DNA of 64,000 nucleotides from G965232465 sp965232465. GTDB taxonomy: Bacteria; Pseudomonadota; Alphaproteobacteria; JAQWUY01. A program made the position numbers and the translations under genes. The notes below the pieces were generated by a model, which did not search any database, was not told where the DNA came from, and saw only the letters and a program-made list of their open reading frames with translations. The DNA lies in NCBI GenBank assembly GCA_965232465.1, contig OZ246977.1, positions 1,240,001 through 1,304,000 of the forward strand, given 5' to 3'. This document shows positions 27,372-36,800 of the stretch, piece after piece (position 1 is the stretch's first letter; every line of letters begins with the position of its first letter).

Positions 27372-27962
27372 TTATTTTTGTTTACGCAAAGAAATTTTTG
27401 ATTCTGTACCCTGTATTAACCGTTTTATATTTGGTATATGCTTACCAATGGACATGGTGCATAACACCAATAAAGGAATAAAATATGATACCCCCATACT
27501 ATATCCAATAATCGGCAATGATAGCATACTTATAATACCTGCCAAAGATGAAAATCTTGTAATACCTGCAACCAAAATCCATATGCCCAACGCCATCCCC
27601 CCTATAATTGGGTCAATGGCGAGTACTGTACCTAATGAAGTGGCAATACCTTTTCCCCCTTTGAATCGCAACCATATGGGAAAATTATGCCCAATCACCG
27701 TAAACACACCACAAATATTCGACAAGGTCGGGTTATCAGTTATATATAACACCACCAGCACCATCAATGCCCCTTTGCCTGCATCGAGAATAAGGGTTAA
27801 GAATGCCAATGTTTTATTGCCCGTCCGTAATACATTGGTCGCACCAATATTTCCAGACCCTATGGTGCGAATATCCCCATATCCCCATATTTTACACAGG
27901 CACAACCCAAATGGGATAGATCCGATTATATAAGAAAGTATTAAAAATAAGTAATATTCCAT
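27372..27962 (-). CDS. plsY: Glycerol-3-phosphate acyltransferase PlsY
   Basis: Uses acyl-phosphate to make lysophosphatidate, the first step of phospholipid synthesis in bacteria. 196 residues, five hydrophobic helices. Seen: the three catalytic motifs IGSGNIGATNVLR, FKGGKGIATSLG and the C-terminal RLIQGTE-type region. It sits between pyrB and dprA in a minus-strand operon. Confidence 0.94.
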   Translation of the reverse strand: MEYYLFLILSYIIGSIPFGLCLCKIWGYGDIRTIGSGNIGATNVLRTGNKTLAFLTLILDAGKGALMVLVVLYITDNPTLSNICGVFTVIGHNFPIWLRFKGGKGIATSLGTVLAIDPIIGGMALGIWILVAGITRFSSLAGIISMLSLPIIGYSMGVSYFIPLLVLCTMSIGKHIPNIKRLIQGTESKISLRKQK

Positions 27963-27980
27963 ATTAATTTATCCTTATTA

Positions 27981-28919
27981 TCATATTGATTTTTTTGTCA
28001 ATAAATCCAAACAAGCCATACGCACAGCAACACCCATTTCTACCTGATAATTGATTAAAGCACGGTGTGTGTCATCGGCCAATTTACCAGAAATTTCAAT
28101 GCCACGGTTAATCGGTCCTGGATGCATGACCAACGCATTCGGGCGGGCATAGACCAATTTTTCATGGGTTAATCCATAAGTGTCAAAAAATGTGGCAGTA
28201 TCGGGAATTGCCATTTGCTGCATGCGTTCTTTTTGCACCCGCAGTGCCATGACAATATCACAATCTTTGAGCCCCTGCTGCATATTATGGTATATGTCCA
28301 CTTGTGTATTAAGGCTGTTTAAGTTCTTGGGAATGAGTTCTTTTGGGGCAACAATTCGGACTTTTGCCCCCATTTTATTTAATAACACTATATTTGACCG
28401 TGCCACCCGTGAATGGGTAACATCACCACATATGGCAACAGTAATATCATGTAATCGTCCAATTTTACGCCGTATGGTTAAGGCATCCAGCAGGGCTTGG
28501 GTCGGATGGGCGTTGGTACCATCCCCCCCATTAATAACGGGACAATCAACCATTTCAGATAACATTTGAATGATGCCATTTTGGCTGTGTCGTACCACAA
28601 TCACATCCGCCAGCATGGCACTTAAAGTCTTGAAAGTATCTTTTAAGCTTTCCCCTTTGGCAATGGATGAATTTTCCACCCCCATATTTAAGGTGTGCAT
28701 TCCCAAGCGTTTTCCCGCCAATTCAAAACTTATCAGTGTACGGGTGGAATTTTCAAAAAACACATTTATCAAACACATACCTTGTAATTTTGTATATGGT
28801 GCGGTGTGGGTACGATTTTGTTTGACATAAATATTTGCCAAATCCAGAATAACAGTGATGTCATCCGCACTTAAATCGGCAATATTGATAATATGTTTGT
28901 GGTTAAAATTACATATCAT
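27981..28919 (-). CDS. pyrB: Aspartate carbamoyltransferase catalytic subunit
   Basis: Commits carbamoyl phosphate to pyrimidine synthesis. 312 residues from the ATG at 28919. Seen: FFENSTRTLISFELAGKRLG (carbamoyl-phosphate loop), GDGTNAHPTQALLD and VMHPGPINRG. An in-frame TTG at 28973 would add 18 residues. I prefer the ATG because the extra leader looks like a copy of the ruvX tail (LENARL against LENENL) and the family starts near here. No pyrC follows. Confidence 0.94.
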   Translation of the reverse strand: MICNFNHKHIINIADLSADDITVILDLANIYVKQNRTHTAPYTKLQGMCLINVFFENSTRTLISFELAGKRLGMHTLNMGVENSSIAKGESLKDTFKTLSAMLADVIVVRHSQNGIIQMLSEMVDCPVINGGDGTNAHPTQALLDALTIRRKIGRLHDITVAICGDVTHSRVARSNIVLLNKMGAKVRIVAPKELIPKNLNSLNTQVDIYHNMQQGLKDCDIVMALRVQKERMQQMAIPDTATFFDTYGLTHEKLVYARPNALVMHPGPINRGIEISGKLADDTHRALINYQVEMGVAVRMACLDLLTKKSI

Positions 28920-28977
28920 ATCAGATGGTTCAACAGATAAAACTTCCACATGTTCCAATCTCGCATTTTCCAAGTCT

Positions 28978-29005
28978 GTATTTTATAAGTCCGTATTTTA
29001 TAAGT
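28978..29005. repeat. Short tandem repeat at the ruvX/pyrB junction
   Basis: A 13-bp unit GTATTTTATAAGT occurs at 28978-28990 and 28993-29005, period 15. A flanking TC-N-CATTTTCCAA occurs on both sides (28961 and 29006). The ruvX stop codon lies inside the second unit. Confidence 0.8.
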
Positions 29006-29471
29006 TCTCATTTTCCAAATATTCCAAAGCCCCTTGTAAAATAAAGCCTGCTGCCATTTTATCCACCGCCTGTTTGCGTTTGGCACGGGACATATCCGCT
29101 TCTTTAATCAGAATTTTATCAATGGCAACCGTCGATAAGCGTTCGTCAAAAAATGTCATCGGTAAATTTACACCATGATATGCCATGTTTAATGCAAATT
29201 GTTTGGTTGCTTGACACCGTTTTGATGGGGTGCCATTCATATTCAACGGCCACCCTAATATAATCGCACCAATATTGTAATTATATAAGATGTGTTGAAT
29301 ATGTGGTAAATCTTGGCTAAACTTTTTGCGTTTTAGGGTGATTAAGGGGCTGGCAACCCGTAAAGCGGGGTCAGATATCGCTATGCCAAGGGTATGGCTA
29401 CCGAAATCCATTCCTAGCAATCTTTGTCCTGGGGCAAGTGCAAGTTTGATACAGTCCAATTCTACTAACAT
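28998..29471 (-). CDS. ruvX: Holliday junction resolvase-like RNase H-fold protein (YqgF)
   Basis: A 157-residue YqgF/RuvX protein with an RNase H fold, linked to 16S pre-rRNA maturation and junction resolution. Seen: LLGMDFGSHTLGIAISD, a central PLNMNGT motif and FFDERLST with a catalytic acid, then the RKQAVDKMAAGFIL end. It starts the minus-strand operon and is divergent from gatC. Confidence 0.93.
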   Translation of the reverse strand: MLVELDCIKLALAPGQRLLGMDFGSHTLGIAISDPALRVASPLITLKRKKFSQDLPHIQHILYNYNIGAIILGWPLNMNGTPSKRCQATKQFALNMAYHGVNLPMTFFDERLSTVAIDKILIKEADMSRAKRKQAVDKMAAGFILQGALEYLENENL

Positions 29472-29533
29472 ACTAAGTCCTAGTTTTAATCAATATTTGT
29501 GATAAATACAAGTGTTTTTTTATATTATGATAC

Positions 29534-29562
29534 TTGCGTATATGGGGCAATAGTGGTATTTT
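29534..29562 (+). promoter_or_regulatory. Possible promoter of gatCAB-luxS, with inverted repeat
   Basis: TTGCGT at 29534 and TATTTT at 29557, spaced 17 bp, with TGG just before the -10 (extended -10). A perfect 7-bp inverted repeat TGGGGCA/TGCCCCA (29543-29549 and 29564-29570) straddles the -10 and could be an operator or an mRNA hairpin. The match to consensus is moderate. Confidence 0.35.
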
Positions 29563-29606
29563 ATGCCCCAATGTATGATTATATATAAAATTAAGGAACA
29601 AACATT

Positions 29607-29894
29607 ATGTCTGTTGATATACAACACATTAAAAAGTTGGCACAATTGTCCCGCATTGCTATTGCGGATGACCAATTGGATGCATACCAATCAGATCTTA
29701 CAAAGATTTTAAATTTTGTGGAACAATTATCTGAATTGGACACAGATGCGGTCGAACCGATGGCAGGGGCACACGATATGTCCCAACGCTTGCGTGATGA
29801 TGTGATAACAGATGGTGGATATCCGGAAAAATTGATGCAAAATGCCCCTGATTCGACAATGAATTTTTTTACTGTACCAAAAGTGGTGGAATAA
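29607..29894 (+). CDS. gatC: Aspartyl/glutamyl-tRNA amidotransferase subunit C
   Basis: Small linker subunit of GatCAB, which converts mischarged Glu-tRNA(Gln) or Asp-tRNA(Asn) to the amide form. 95 residues: HIKKLAQLSRIAIADD at the N-terminus and the LREDDV-like LRDDVITDGG end. It is directly followed by gatA, 4 bp away. An AAGGA lies about 12 bp upstream of the ATG. Confidence 0.94.
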   Translation: MSVDIQHIKKLAQLSRIAIADDQLDAYQSDLTKILNFVEQLSELDTDAVEPMAGAHDMSQRLRDDVITDGGYPEKLMQNAPDSTMNFFTVPKVVE

Positions 29895-29898
29895 TACC

Positions 29899-31350
29899 GT
29901 GACTCAATTACATACTTTAACGATACAAGAAGCCCGTGACGGATTATTAAGCAAAGATTTTACAGCGGTCGAATTGGTAACCGCATTTATCAAACAAGGG
30001 GAAAAGACCAACGATTTAAATGCGTTTGTAACCCTGTCGATTGACCAAGCCTTACGCCAAGCCACAATTGCCGATAATAATATTGCGTCGGGAATCTGCC
30101 GTCCGCTGGAAGGCATGCCCATTGCCCACAAAGATTTATTATGTACGCAGGGCGTACGTACTACGGCATCTTCGAAAATATTAGGCGAATTTGTCCCCCC
30201 ATATGAATCCACTGTGTCGGGGAATTTAATGAATGCAGGGGCGATTTGTTTGGGTAAATTAAATCTTGATCAATTTGGTATGGGGTCGACCACTGTCAAT
30301 TCCCATTTTGGGGCAACACAAAATCCATGGGGAAAGGATTTGGTGCCTGGGGGGTCTTCTGGGGGATCAGCGGTGGCTGTATCCGCCCGTTCGGCTATTG
30401 CCACCACTGGTACAGACACAGGTGGATCGATTCGTCAACCGGCGGCATTTTGTGGGGTAACAGGGATGAAGCCCACTTATGGGCGATGTTCTCGATTTGG
30501 GGTAATAGCGTACGCATCCAGCTTAGACCAAGTGGGACCTTTTGGTAAAACCGTTCAAGATTGTGCCATCATGTTACAACATATGGCAGGGTTTGACAGC
30601 AACGATTCGACCTCTGCCAATATTGCCATTCCAGATTTTGAGGCGGTTTTAAAACAAGACATTAAGGGGGTAAAGGTCGGTATTCCCGATGAATATCGTT
30701 TACATAATATGCCGATTGAAATTGCCGAAGTGTGGGATAGTGGTGTAAAAATGCTACAAGATGCGGGGGCGGAAGTTATATCTGTATCCTTACCCCATAC
30801 AAAATATGCGTTGCCCGCATATTATATTATTGCCTGTGCAGAAGCATCCAGTAATCTGTCCCGATATGATGGGGTGCGATACGGATTGCGGGTCGACGGC
30901 GATGATTTAAATGATATGTATGCCTTGACCCGTGCGGAAGGGTTTGGCGATGAAGTCAAACGCCGTATTTTAATGGGAACTTATGTATTATCCGCTGGTT
31001 TTTATGATGCCTATTACATCAAAGCCCAGAAAGTCCGCCGTTTGGTGGCAAATGATTTTCATAATGCTTTTAAAAAAGCGGATATTTTATTGACACCGAT
31101 CACCCCATCCGCAGCGTTTAATAAAAGTGAAAATCAAGACGATCCGGTAAAAATGTACTTAAACGATGTGTTTAGTGTAACCTTAAATATGGCAGGCTTA
31201 CCGGGATTAAGTTTACCCATCCGCCTGAACCAAGATGGGTTGCCATTGGGGTTACAACTTATTGGGCGGGCATTTGACGAAGAAACTGTATTTAAGGTGG
31301 CATCGTCCTTGGAAAAACAAGCAAACTTTACAGCTATGCCGAATGTATAA
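29899..31350 (+). CDS. gatA: Aspartyl/glutamyl-tRNA amidotransferase subunit A
   Basis: Glutaminase/amidase subunit that releases ammonia for transamidation. 483 residues, GTG start. Seen: the catalytic Lys in PIAHKDLL, and the Ser-cisSer pair in PGGSSGGSAVAVSAR with TDTGGSIRQPAAFCG. The order gatC-gatA-gatB is complete here. Confidence 0.96.
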   Translation: MTQLHTLTIQEARDGLLSKDFTAVELVTAFIKQGEKTNDLNAFVTLSIDQALRQATIADNNIASGICRPLEGMPIAHKDLLCTQGVRTTASSKILGEFVPPYESTVSGNLMNAGAICLGKLNLDQFGMGSTTVNSHFGATQNPWGKDLVPGGSSGGSAVAVSARSAIATTGTDTGGSIRQPAAFCGVTGMKPTYGRCSRFGVIAYASSLDQVGPFGKTVQDCAIMLQHMAGFDSNDSTSANIAIPDFEAVLKQDIKGVKVGIPDEYRLHNMPIEIAEVWDSGVKMLQDAGAEVISVSLPHTKYALPAYYIIACAEASSNLSRYDGVRYGLRVDGDDLNDMYALTRAEGFGDEVKRRILMGTYVLSAGFYDAYYIKAQKVRRLVANDFHNAFKKADILLTPITPSAAFNKSENQDDPVKMYLNDVFSVTLNMAGLPGLSLPIRLNQDGLPLGLQLIGRAFDEETVFKVASSLEKQANFTAMPNV

Positions 31351-31360
31351 GGGGGATATT

Positions 31361-32806
31361 ATGTCGTATATTAAGGGAAATACAGGCGATTGGGAAGTGG
31401 TTATTGGTTTGGAAGTACATGCCCAAATCCTATCAAATTCAAAACTTATGTCCGGTGCCCCCGCCCAATTTGGCGAAGATGCCAACATTAATGTATCCTT
31501 GGTTGATTGTGCTATGCCGGGAATGTTGCCGGTGGTGAATAAACAATGTATCCGCCAAGCGGTACGCACAGGATTGGCGTTGGGGGCGGAAATTAACAAA
31601 AAATCTGTATTTGCCCGCAAAAACTATTTTTATGCGGATTTGCCCCAAGGATACCAAATATCACAAGCAGACAAACCCACTGTGGGCGAAGGCAATATTA
31701 CCATTGACCTTGACGATGGTAGTACCCGTAAAATCGGTATCGAACGCCTGCATGTGGAACAGGATGCGGGCAAATCTTTACACGACCAAGATCCAAAAAA
31801 ATCGTTTATCGATTTAAACCGTTCAGGGGTGGGGTTAATGGAAATTGTATCGAAACCCGATATGCGTTCCGCAGACGAAGCAGGGGCATATGTTACCAAG
31901 TTACAAACCATTGTTCAATATATTGGATCCTGTGATGGTAAAATGGCGGAAGGGTCGATGCGGGCGGATGTAAATGTGTCCGTTCGAAAACCGGGGGGAG
32001 AATTTGGCACCCGAACAGAATGTAAAAACATCAATTCCATACGGTTTATTAAACAAGCGATTATGGTGGAAGCGGTACGGCAAATTGAAATTCTCGAAAG
32101 TGGTGGACACATAGATCAAGAAACACGGCTTTTTGACCCAGAAAAAGGCGAAACCCGTGCCATGCGGTCAAAAGAAGACGCCCACGATTACAGGTATTTC
32201 CCCGATCCAGATTTATTACCCATAATGATTGATGATGCGTTTATTTCTGAATGTCAACAATCATTGCCAGAATTGCCCGATGTAAAGAAAAACCGATTTA
32301 TGGATACATATGGTTTACCTGCATATGATGCGTCTGTATTGGTTGCTCAACAACAAAATGCGGATTATTTTGAGACGGTAGCCTGTGGGGTAAAAAACAA
32401 AAAATTGGCGGCAAATTGGGTTATTTCTGAACTTTTTGGGGCATTGAAAAAGGAGGAAACGGACATTGCTGATTGCCCTATAGCCCCCGAAAAACTGGCG
32501 GCGTTAATCGGTTTAATCGAGGACAATACCATATCGGGCAAAATCGCTAAAGAGGTTTTTGCCCATATGTTTAAAACGGGTAAATCCCCAGCGGAAATTG
32601 TCGAAGAAAAAGGTTTAAAACAAATTACCGACACAAAGGCGATTGAAAAAATTGTCGACGCAGTCATTGCTAATAACCCTGAACAGGTGGAAAAAGCCAA
32701 ACAAAACCCAAAATTAAAAGGCTGGTTTGTGGGACAAGTGATGCAAAAAACCGGCGGTAAAGCCAATCCGGCGGTGGTAAATCAGGTATTGGCGAAAAAA
32801 TTATAA
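31361..32806 (+). CDS. gatB: Aspartyl/glutamyl-tRNA amidotransferase subunit B
   Basis: The kinase/transamidase subunit that activates the tRNA-bound acid and binds the tRNA. 481 residues. Seen: VVIGLEVHAQ, the nucleotide and metal segments HVEQDAGKS and SGVGLMEIVS, and a C-terminal YqeY-like helical domain. The ATG at 31361 follows a GGGGGA ribosome site; upstream in-frame codons lie inside gatA. Confidence 0.96.
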   Translation: MSYIKGNTGDWEVVIGLEVHAQILSNSKLMSGAPAQFGEDANINVSLVDCAMPGMLPVVNKQCIRQAVRTGLALGAEINKKSVFARKNYFYADLPQGYQISQADKPTVGEGNITIDLDDGSTRKIGIERLHVEQDAGKSLHDQDPKKSFIDLNRSGVGLMEIVSKPDMRSADEAGAYVTKLQTIVQYIGSCDGKMAEGSMRADVNVSVRKPGGEFGTRTECKNINSIRFIKQAIMVEAVRQIEILESGGHIDQETRLFDPEKGETRAMRSKEDAHDYRYFPDPDLLPIMIDDAFISECQQSLPELPDVKKNRFMDTYGLPAYDASVLVAQQQNADYFETVACGVKNKKLAANWVISELFGALKKEETDIADCPIAPEKLAALIGLIEDNTISGKIAKEVFAHMFKTGKSPAEIVEEKGLKQITDTKAIEKIVDAVIANNPEQVEKAKQNPKLKGWFVGQVMQKTGGKANPAVVNQVLAKKL

Positions 32807-32818
32807 GGATATTGAATT

Positions 32819-33310
32819 ATGGGTAAAAAAATGAATGTGGAAAGTTTTAATTTCAATCATACCAAAGTAATCGCCCCCTATGTAAGGTTGGTGGGGATAA
32901 GCAAGGGTAAGGTCGATGAAATCCGGAAATATGATGTACGCTTTTGTCAACCCAATAAAGATCATATGGATATGGCGGGATTGCATTCATTGGAACACAT
33001 GGCGGCAGAATTTATCCGCAATCACCTTGAATGTGTTATCGATTGGGGTCCAATGGGCTGTCAAACAGGATTTTATTTATCTGTTTTAAACCATAATAAT
33101 TACGATGATATACTGAAAGTTTTGGAAAAAACCCTAAACGATGTTTTAACCGCCACCGAAGTCCCCGCCTGCAACGAACTACAATGCGGATGGGCCGCTA
33201 ATCACAGCCTCGAAGGGGCAAAACAAATCACCAAAAAAATGTTAACCAAAAAAGACCAATGGAGCCAGATATTTATCGATGATACAGACCCCGATAATTA
33301 TTTGTCTTAA
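32819..33310 (+). CDS. luxS: S-ribosylhomocysteine lyase (autoinducer-2 synthesis)
   Basis: Cleaves S-ribosylhomocysteine to homocysteine and DPD, the precursor of AI-2. 163 residues. Seen: the metal ligands H56 and H60 in HSLEH, C123 in NELQCG, and the catalytic C81 in PMGCQTGF. All active-site residues are present. It lies 12 bp after gatB and is probably co-transcribed. LuxS is rare in alphaproteobacteria, where SahH usually recycles S-adenosylhomocysteine, so transfer from another group is possible (inference). No Pfs/MtnN gene lies in the window. Confidence 0.96.
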   Translation: MGKKMNVESFNFNHTKVIAPYVRLVGISKGKVDEIRKYDVRFCQPNKDHMDMAGLHSLEHMAAEFIRNHLECVIDWGPMGCQTGFYLSVLNHNNYDDILKVLEKTLNDVLTATEVPACNELQCGWAANHSLEGAKQITKKMLTKKDQWSQIFIDDTDPDNYLS

Positions 33311-33405
33311 AATCCAAATTATCACATTCTTAATTTATAGGCTTTTTTTGTGCGTAATTGTGATACCTATGTATATGAGTATTATACAAAATATAAAGGG
33401 AAAAT

Positions 33406-33648
33406 ATGTTTGAAAATAAAGGAGTAGTATATATTTTAACGAATCAAGCTATGCCTGATTTTATTAAAGTAGGTATCACAACAAATCTAAAAGATAGGTT
33501 ATCAACATTGGATAATACATCTGTACCTTTACCTTTTACATGTGTATATGCGTTTGAAGTGTCTGATTATAAGAAAAAAGAGAAGGCTTTAACTAAAACA
33601 GCCCCTTTGGGTAATTTGGGTATTACATCTTGTTTAGCCCAAGCATGA
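33406..33648 (+). pseudogene. Truncated GIY-YIG/T5orf172-like protein
   Basis: 80 codons. The first ~65 match the GIY-YIG nuclease-like domain of T5orf172-type proteins: VVYILTNQAMPDFIKVGITT, then RLSTLDNTSVPLPF and YAFEVSDYKKKEKAL. After EKALT the similarity stops, and the downstream half with the conserved NPKREFF-like ending is absent. The sequence then runs into unrelated residues. The gene is most likely a 3'-truncated remnant. It has an AAAGGG-type ribosome site. Confidence 0.7.
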
Positions 33649-33685
33649 AAAATATCACTGTTAATATTACACTCAAATATTTATC

Positions 33686-33792
33686 GAGTCTGTCATGAGG
33701 TTTGTGTAAGTATATATGTGTTATATTGGGAATATTCCCAATATAACACATGGGTTAATAAAGTCTACTTACACAAACTTTCTGACATACCC
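33686..33792. repeat. Small palindromic element with terminal inverted repeats (MITE-like)
   Basis: A 107-bp unit. Ends: GAGTCTGTCA...GTTTGTGTAAGTA on the left (33686-33712) and its imperfect inverse at 33766-33792, matching over 13 contiguous bases plus a TGTCA. Inside is a perfect 36-bp palindrome at 33716-33751 (18-bp arms). No transposase frame fits. No clear target duplication is seen. It could be a MITE of a Mutator-type IS, or a strong hairpin separating luxS from the adhesin transcript. Confidence 0.65.
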
Positions 33793-33822
33793 ATCAATAA
33801 AGTATTACCTTATTTAACCTGA

Positions 33823-36800
33823 TTAAAGGTTGGGATCTCCTTTTACATATACATTAATAACCGACTGTGTTAAATCGTACTTATCTGTATCAGGATTGGT
33901 AAAGGTAAAGATAAATTGTACAGTATTTGTTGCGGCACTATTAAAAATATCCGAAATGCTTCTTGTGAATGCCTGAGAAATGGTTGTCCCTTTATTGCTT
34001 CTAAGTAGAGTAGTATCTGAACGCCCGATTTTGTCGTTAATGACAGTAATACCTACTCCTTGTGTTTGTAAATTGCCCGATCCAGTCCAAGTTACTGTAA
34101 CAGTTGGTGTGCCTAATCCACTGGGTACAGATATTAATTTGTTGATCGGATATGTATGTCGTCTTTTTAGTGCAAAGGGATCACTTGTTGTACCCGCTTG
34201 TGTCATGGTATGTCCTGCACCAGAAAGCGATGCTACAGAAGAAGCAACCGCTGGTGTTAGTATTTGTTTTGTCACAGTAATATTTTCATAATCGGTGATT
34301 TCGGGTAATCCACCTTTGGCTTGACGGACAATTTTTACTAACAATTTCCCTGATTTTGTCAGTTTTGTCCCCTCAATAGCCCCTGTATTAGCGTTAATTG
34401 CCCCGGTTAATGCCCCTGTAACGATACCTGAGGTGGTGGCGTCTTTACCCCCTTTACTGCCATCACTGGTGGGTAAAATAGTAAAGGTGTAATCGCCCGG
34501 CGTTGTCGTTGTGCCTTTTGTAAAGGTTGCGGATGTATCGCCCACCGAATCAGACAGTTTTAACTTATAATCCACATTCGCAGAACTAGTAAAGCCTGTA
34601 CCCCATTTACCCGATAATCCTGTTCGGGTGCCAGAACTCATTGTCCCTGTACCTGTGGACAGTTCAAAGGTTATACCGGTCTTATCTTGATATTTAACAC
34701 TTTCAAATACAGCGGTAACTGTTGTCCCTGCGGGTATTGTCCCCGATATGGTCATACTCTTTCCGCCCGAATCAATGGCAAGTTTCCCATGGCTATCTGT
34801 ATCTGCTAGGCTTTTTAAGGTCCAATCGGCTTTTTGTGTGCCTGTGGGAGGTGTCATTTGCCCCAATATATCGGCGGTACTTACTGTTTTATTGCCACCT
34901 GTATAAGATACAATAAGATCTGCCATACTAAGCGTCCCTGTTGCCGTTTGCTTATTGATGGGTACATCCACATCCCGACTCATTTGGGTATACTTGTCGT
35001 TTGCCGCATAGGTAATCTTCACTTTTACCACCCCACTTCGGGCAGTTTTGGCAATCTTACCATCGCTCGCCGCTACAGTGATAGCATTGCCCCCGGTGGT
35101 CGAACCCGCAGTCGTACCGGATAAGGCGTATGTGGCGGTACCAATACCCGTTGGTAGATTTGCTGGTGTATATGTTACCGCTGTACTGGCGGTTGCCCAT
35201 GTAATCCCTGTGGCACTAACCCTAAAGTTGGGGTGGTCGTTGCTATCTTGTTTGGTTACGGTAATATTTTCATAGTCTGTTAGTGCGGGCAATCCGCCTT
35301 TGGCGGCACGGACGATTTTTACCAACAGTTTCCCTGATTTATTCAGTTTGCTACCGTCAATTTTCCCTGTTTTGTTGTCAATCGCCCCAGTTAATGCACC
35401 CGTTACAATATTCGCAGTGGTGGCATCTTTGCCCCCTTTACCCCCATCACTGGTGGGTAAAATGGTAAAGGTGTAATCGCCAGCGTTCGTTGGTGTGCCT
35501 TTGGTAAAGGTTACGGCTGTATCGCCCACACTATCAGACAGTTTTAACTTATAATCCGCCGCAACGCTAAATCCTATGCCCCATTTACCGCTTAACCCCG
35601 TACGGGTGTCGCCGGTGCTCATTGCCCCTGCACCTGTGGATAGTGTAAAGGTGGCGTTCTTATCCGTGTATTTATCACTTTTGAAAGTAGCGGTAACCGT
35701 AGTACCGGTGATTGCCCCGGATATGGTCAGGGTCTTGCCATTCACAGTAAGATTCGCATGGCTTTCTGATAAGCTCTTAAGTGTCCAATCCGATGTTGTC
35801 CCTAAACCACCGGCACTGGGTACACCCAATTTCCCTGTTATGGTGGCGGTGCTTACCGTTTTGCTGGTGTCGCTTGCCCCAAACGGTATTACAACAGGTT
35901 CCATAGTTAATGCACCTGTCCCTGTTTGCTTGGCAATGGCAAAGTCCGCTAGTATCGCTTGTCCTGTGTATTTGGTATCCGTAGATTTTGCGTTCATTGT
36001 GATAACCACTGTACCAGACGATGTAGCCCCAGTGATACCGCTACCATCCGATACGACCGCTAATCTGCCTGTGGGGGCACCAACTGTCTTAGCTGCCACA
36101 GTCCAATCGTAATTGCCAAAGGTTGTGCCGGTGGGCAATCCGGCAAATGTTAGGGGGATTTTACCCCCATTATTTTTCCATGTGTTGTCGCTGCTACCAA
36201 CCGTTGGTTTAGTAATATCACGGGCTAAATCTTGTTTGCTTACCGTAAAGTTTTGATATTCGGTAACGGCGTCTACACTGCCTTTTTTGGCACGGACTAT
36301 TTTTATTAACAAGGTCCCACTCTTGGTCAGTTTGCCGGCATCAATAGCCCCGGTTTTGCTGTTAATCGCTGTTTGTCCATCGGCAACAATCCCTGTGGTG
36401 GTCGATGTAAAACCACTTTGGCTCGCCACAATAGAAAATGTGAAATCACCGCTGGCACCTGTTGCAAAGTCTTGCCCCCCATCACGGGTTTTTAACTTAT
36501 AATTTGTGGTATAGGTTTTACCCCACTTGCCTGATCCCTCACGGTTAGCCGAACTTATTTGCGATGCTTTTGTGGACAGTTCAAAGGTTTTGGTTACATC
36601 TGTATATTTGGCACTCTCGAAGACAACTTCAATGGTTGTACCAGCACTGATAGCCCCGGATATGGTCATACTCTTGCGATTACCAGCAACTGTAAGGTTC
36701 CCATTACCATCTGTATCCCTTAGGCTTTTTACAGTCCAATCGCTTCTGTTACTGCTACTTGCTGTTAATTGTCCCAATACATCTGCTGCACTTACCACCT

